The notes under the pieces are model-generated. The model was not told the origin of the DNA. It did not search any database and was given only the letters and a program-made list of their open reading frames with translations. The position numbers were made by a program, and so were the translations under genes. Below, one piece after another: positions 14,759-14,849 of a stretch of 14,849 nucleotides of DNA; the stretch's first letter is position 1, and each line of letters starts with the position of its first letter. This stretch comes from an uncultured Caulobacteraceae bacterium (GTDB lineage: Bacteria > Pseudomonadota > Alphaproteobacteria > Caulobacterales > Caulobacteraceae), in the NCBI GenBank assembly GCA_937910255.1, contig CALEOQ010000295.1, positions 1-14,849 on the forward strand, in the 5' to 3' direction.

Positions 14759-14849
14759 AGAGCGGACGAGCGCCGCGCAGGGGACGCGGGCAGATCCCGG
14801 TGTGGCCCGGTCTCTTGACAAACAAAGATCACGACCACGACTCGGCCCC
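14759..14849. other. Degraded Illumina P5/Read-1 adapter and junk (artefact)
   Basis: From about 14759 the sequence aligns without gaps to the reverse complement of the P5/Read-1 adapter (AGATCGGAAGAGCG...) over about 58 bases. There are many substitutions, and nearly all of those in the first 40 bases change A or T to G or C. Clear matches include GAGCG at 14768-14772, AGGG at 14779-14782 and AGATC at 14792-14796. From 14817 the sequence is A-rich then disordered, as beyond a read-through adapter. The peptidase frame stays open through it by chance. The exact boundary may be off by a few bases. Confidence 0.85.

Overview
The window is a high-GC fragment, most probably from the chromosome of an alphaproteobacterium close to the Caulobacteraceae (Caulobacter/Phenylobacterium type). 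The placement rests on strong G/C bias at third codon positions, the miaA/serB and hflK-hflC/apbC neighbourhoods, TTGAC-type -35 elements, and an S46 peptidase with GPH-type transporters. It is an inference from gene content; no rRNA or other marker gene is present. No tRNA, rRNA, CRISPR array, insertion sequence or phage gene was seen.

Both ends are sequencing artefact. Bases 1-156 are Illumina P7/index adapter with a poly-T run and junk. From about 14759 to 14849 there is a degraded P5/Read-1 adapter. The biological sequence is therefore about 157-14758, and the terminal genes (miaA on the left, the S46 peptidase on the right) are cut by the contig ends rather than broken in the genome.

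Layout. 157-2107: miaA (minus, partial) and serB (plus) diverge from one CCATGG palindrome, with start codons overlapping by 2 bp; a HAD-family phosphatase follows serB. 2110-4237: hflK-hflC (minus), a coupled pair encoding the membrane complex that modulates FtsH, ending at a rho-independent terminator. 4238-4399: divergent promoter region. 4400-5584: apbC/mrp (plus), a P-loop Fe-S carrier homologue lacking the usual CxxC. 5615-8557: two tandem paralogous GPH-type (MelB-like) transporters (minus), each with a GTG start; terminators lie between them and upstream of the second. 8730-9635: an SDR dehydrogenase resembling the dehydrogenase domain of peroxisomal MFE-2 (minus). 9729-12585: a three-gene DevBCA-like ABC export operon (permease, ATPase, membrane fusion protein; minus). 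12748 to the end: a secreted S46 dipeptidyl-peptidase (plus).

The left half is core housekeeping: tRNA modification, serine synthesis, membrane protein quality control and Fe-S assembly. The right half concerns envelope traffic and nutrient use: solute symport, acyl-CoA or related oxidation, export, and peptide degradation in the periplasm. No new multi-gene system was found. The points most worth attention are the shared miaA/serB start palindrome, the nearly cysteine-free ApbC homologue, and inverted repeats inside the putative promoters of the second transporter and the SDR gene.
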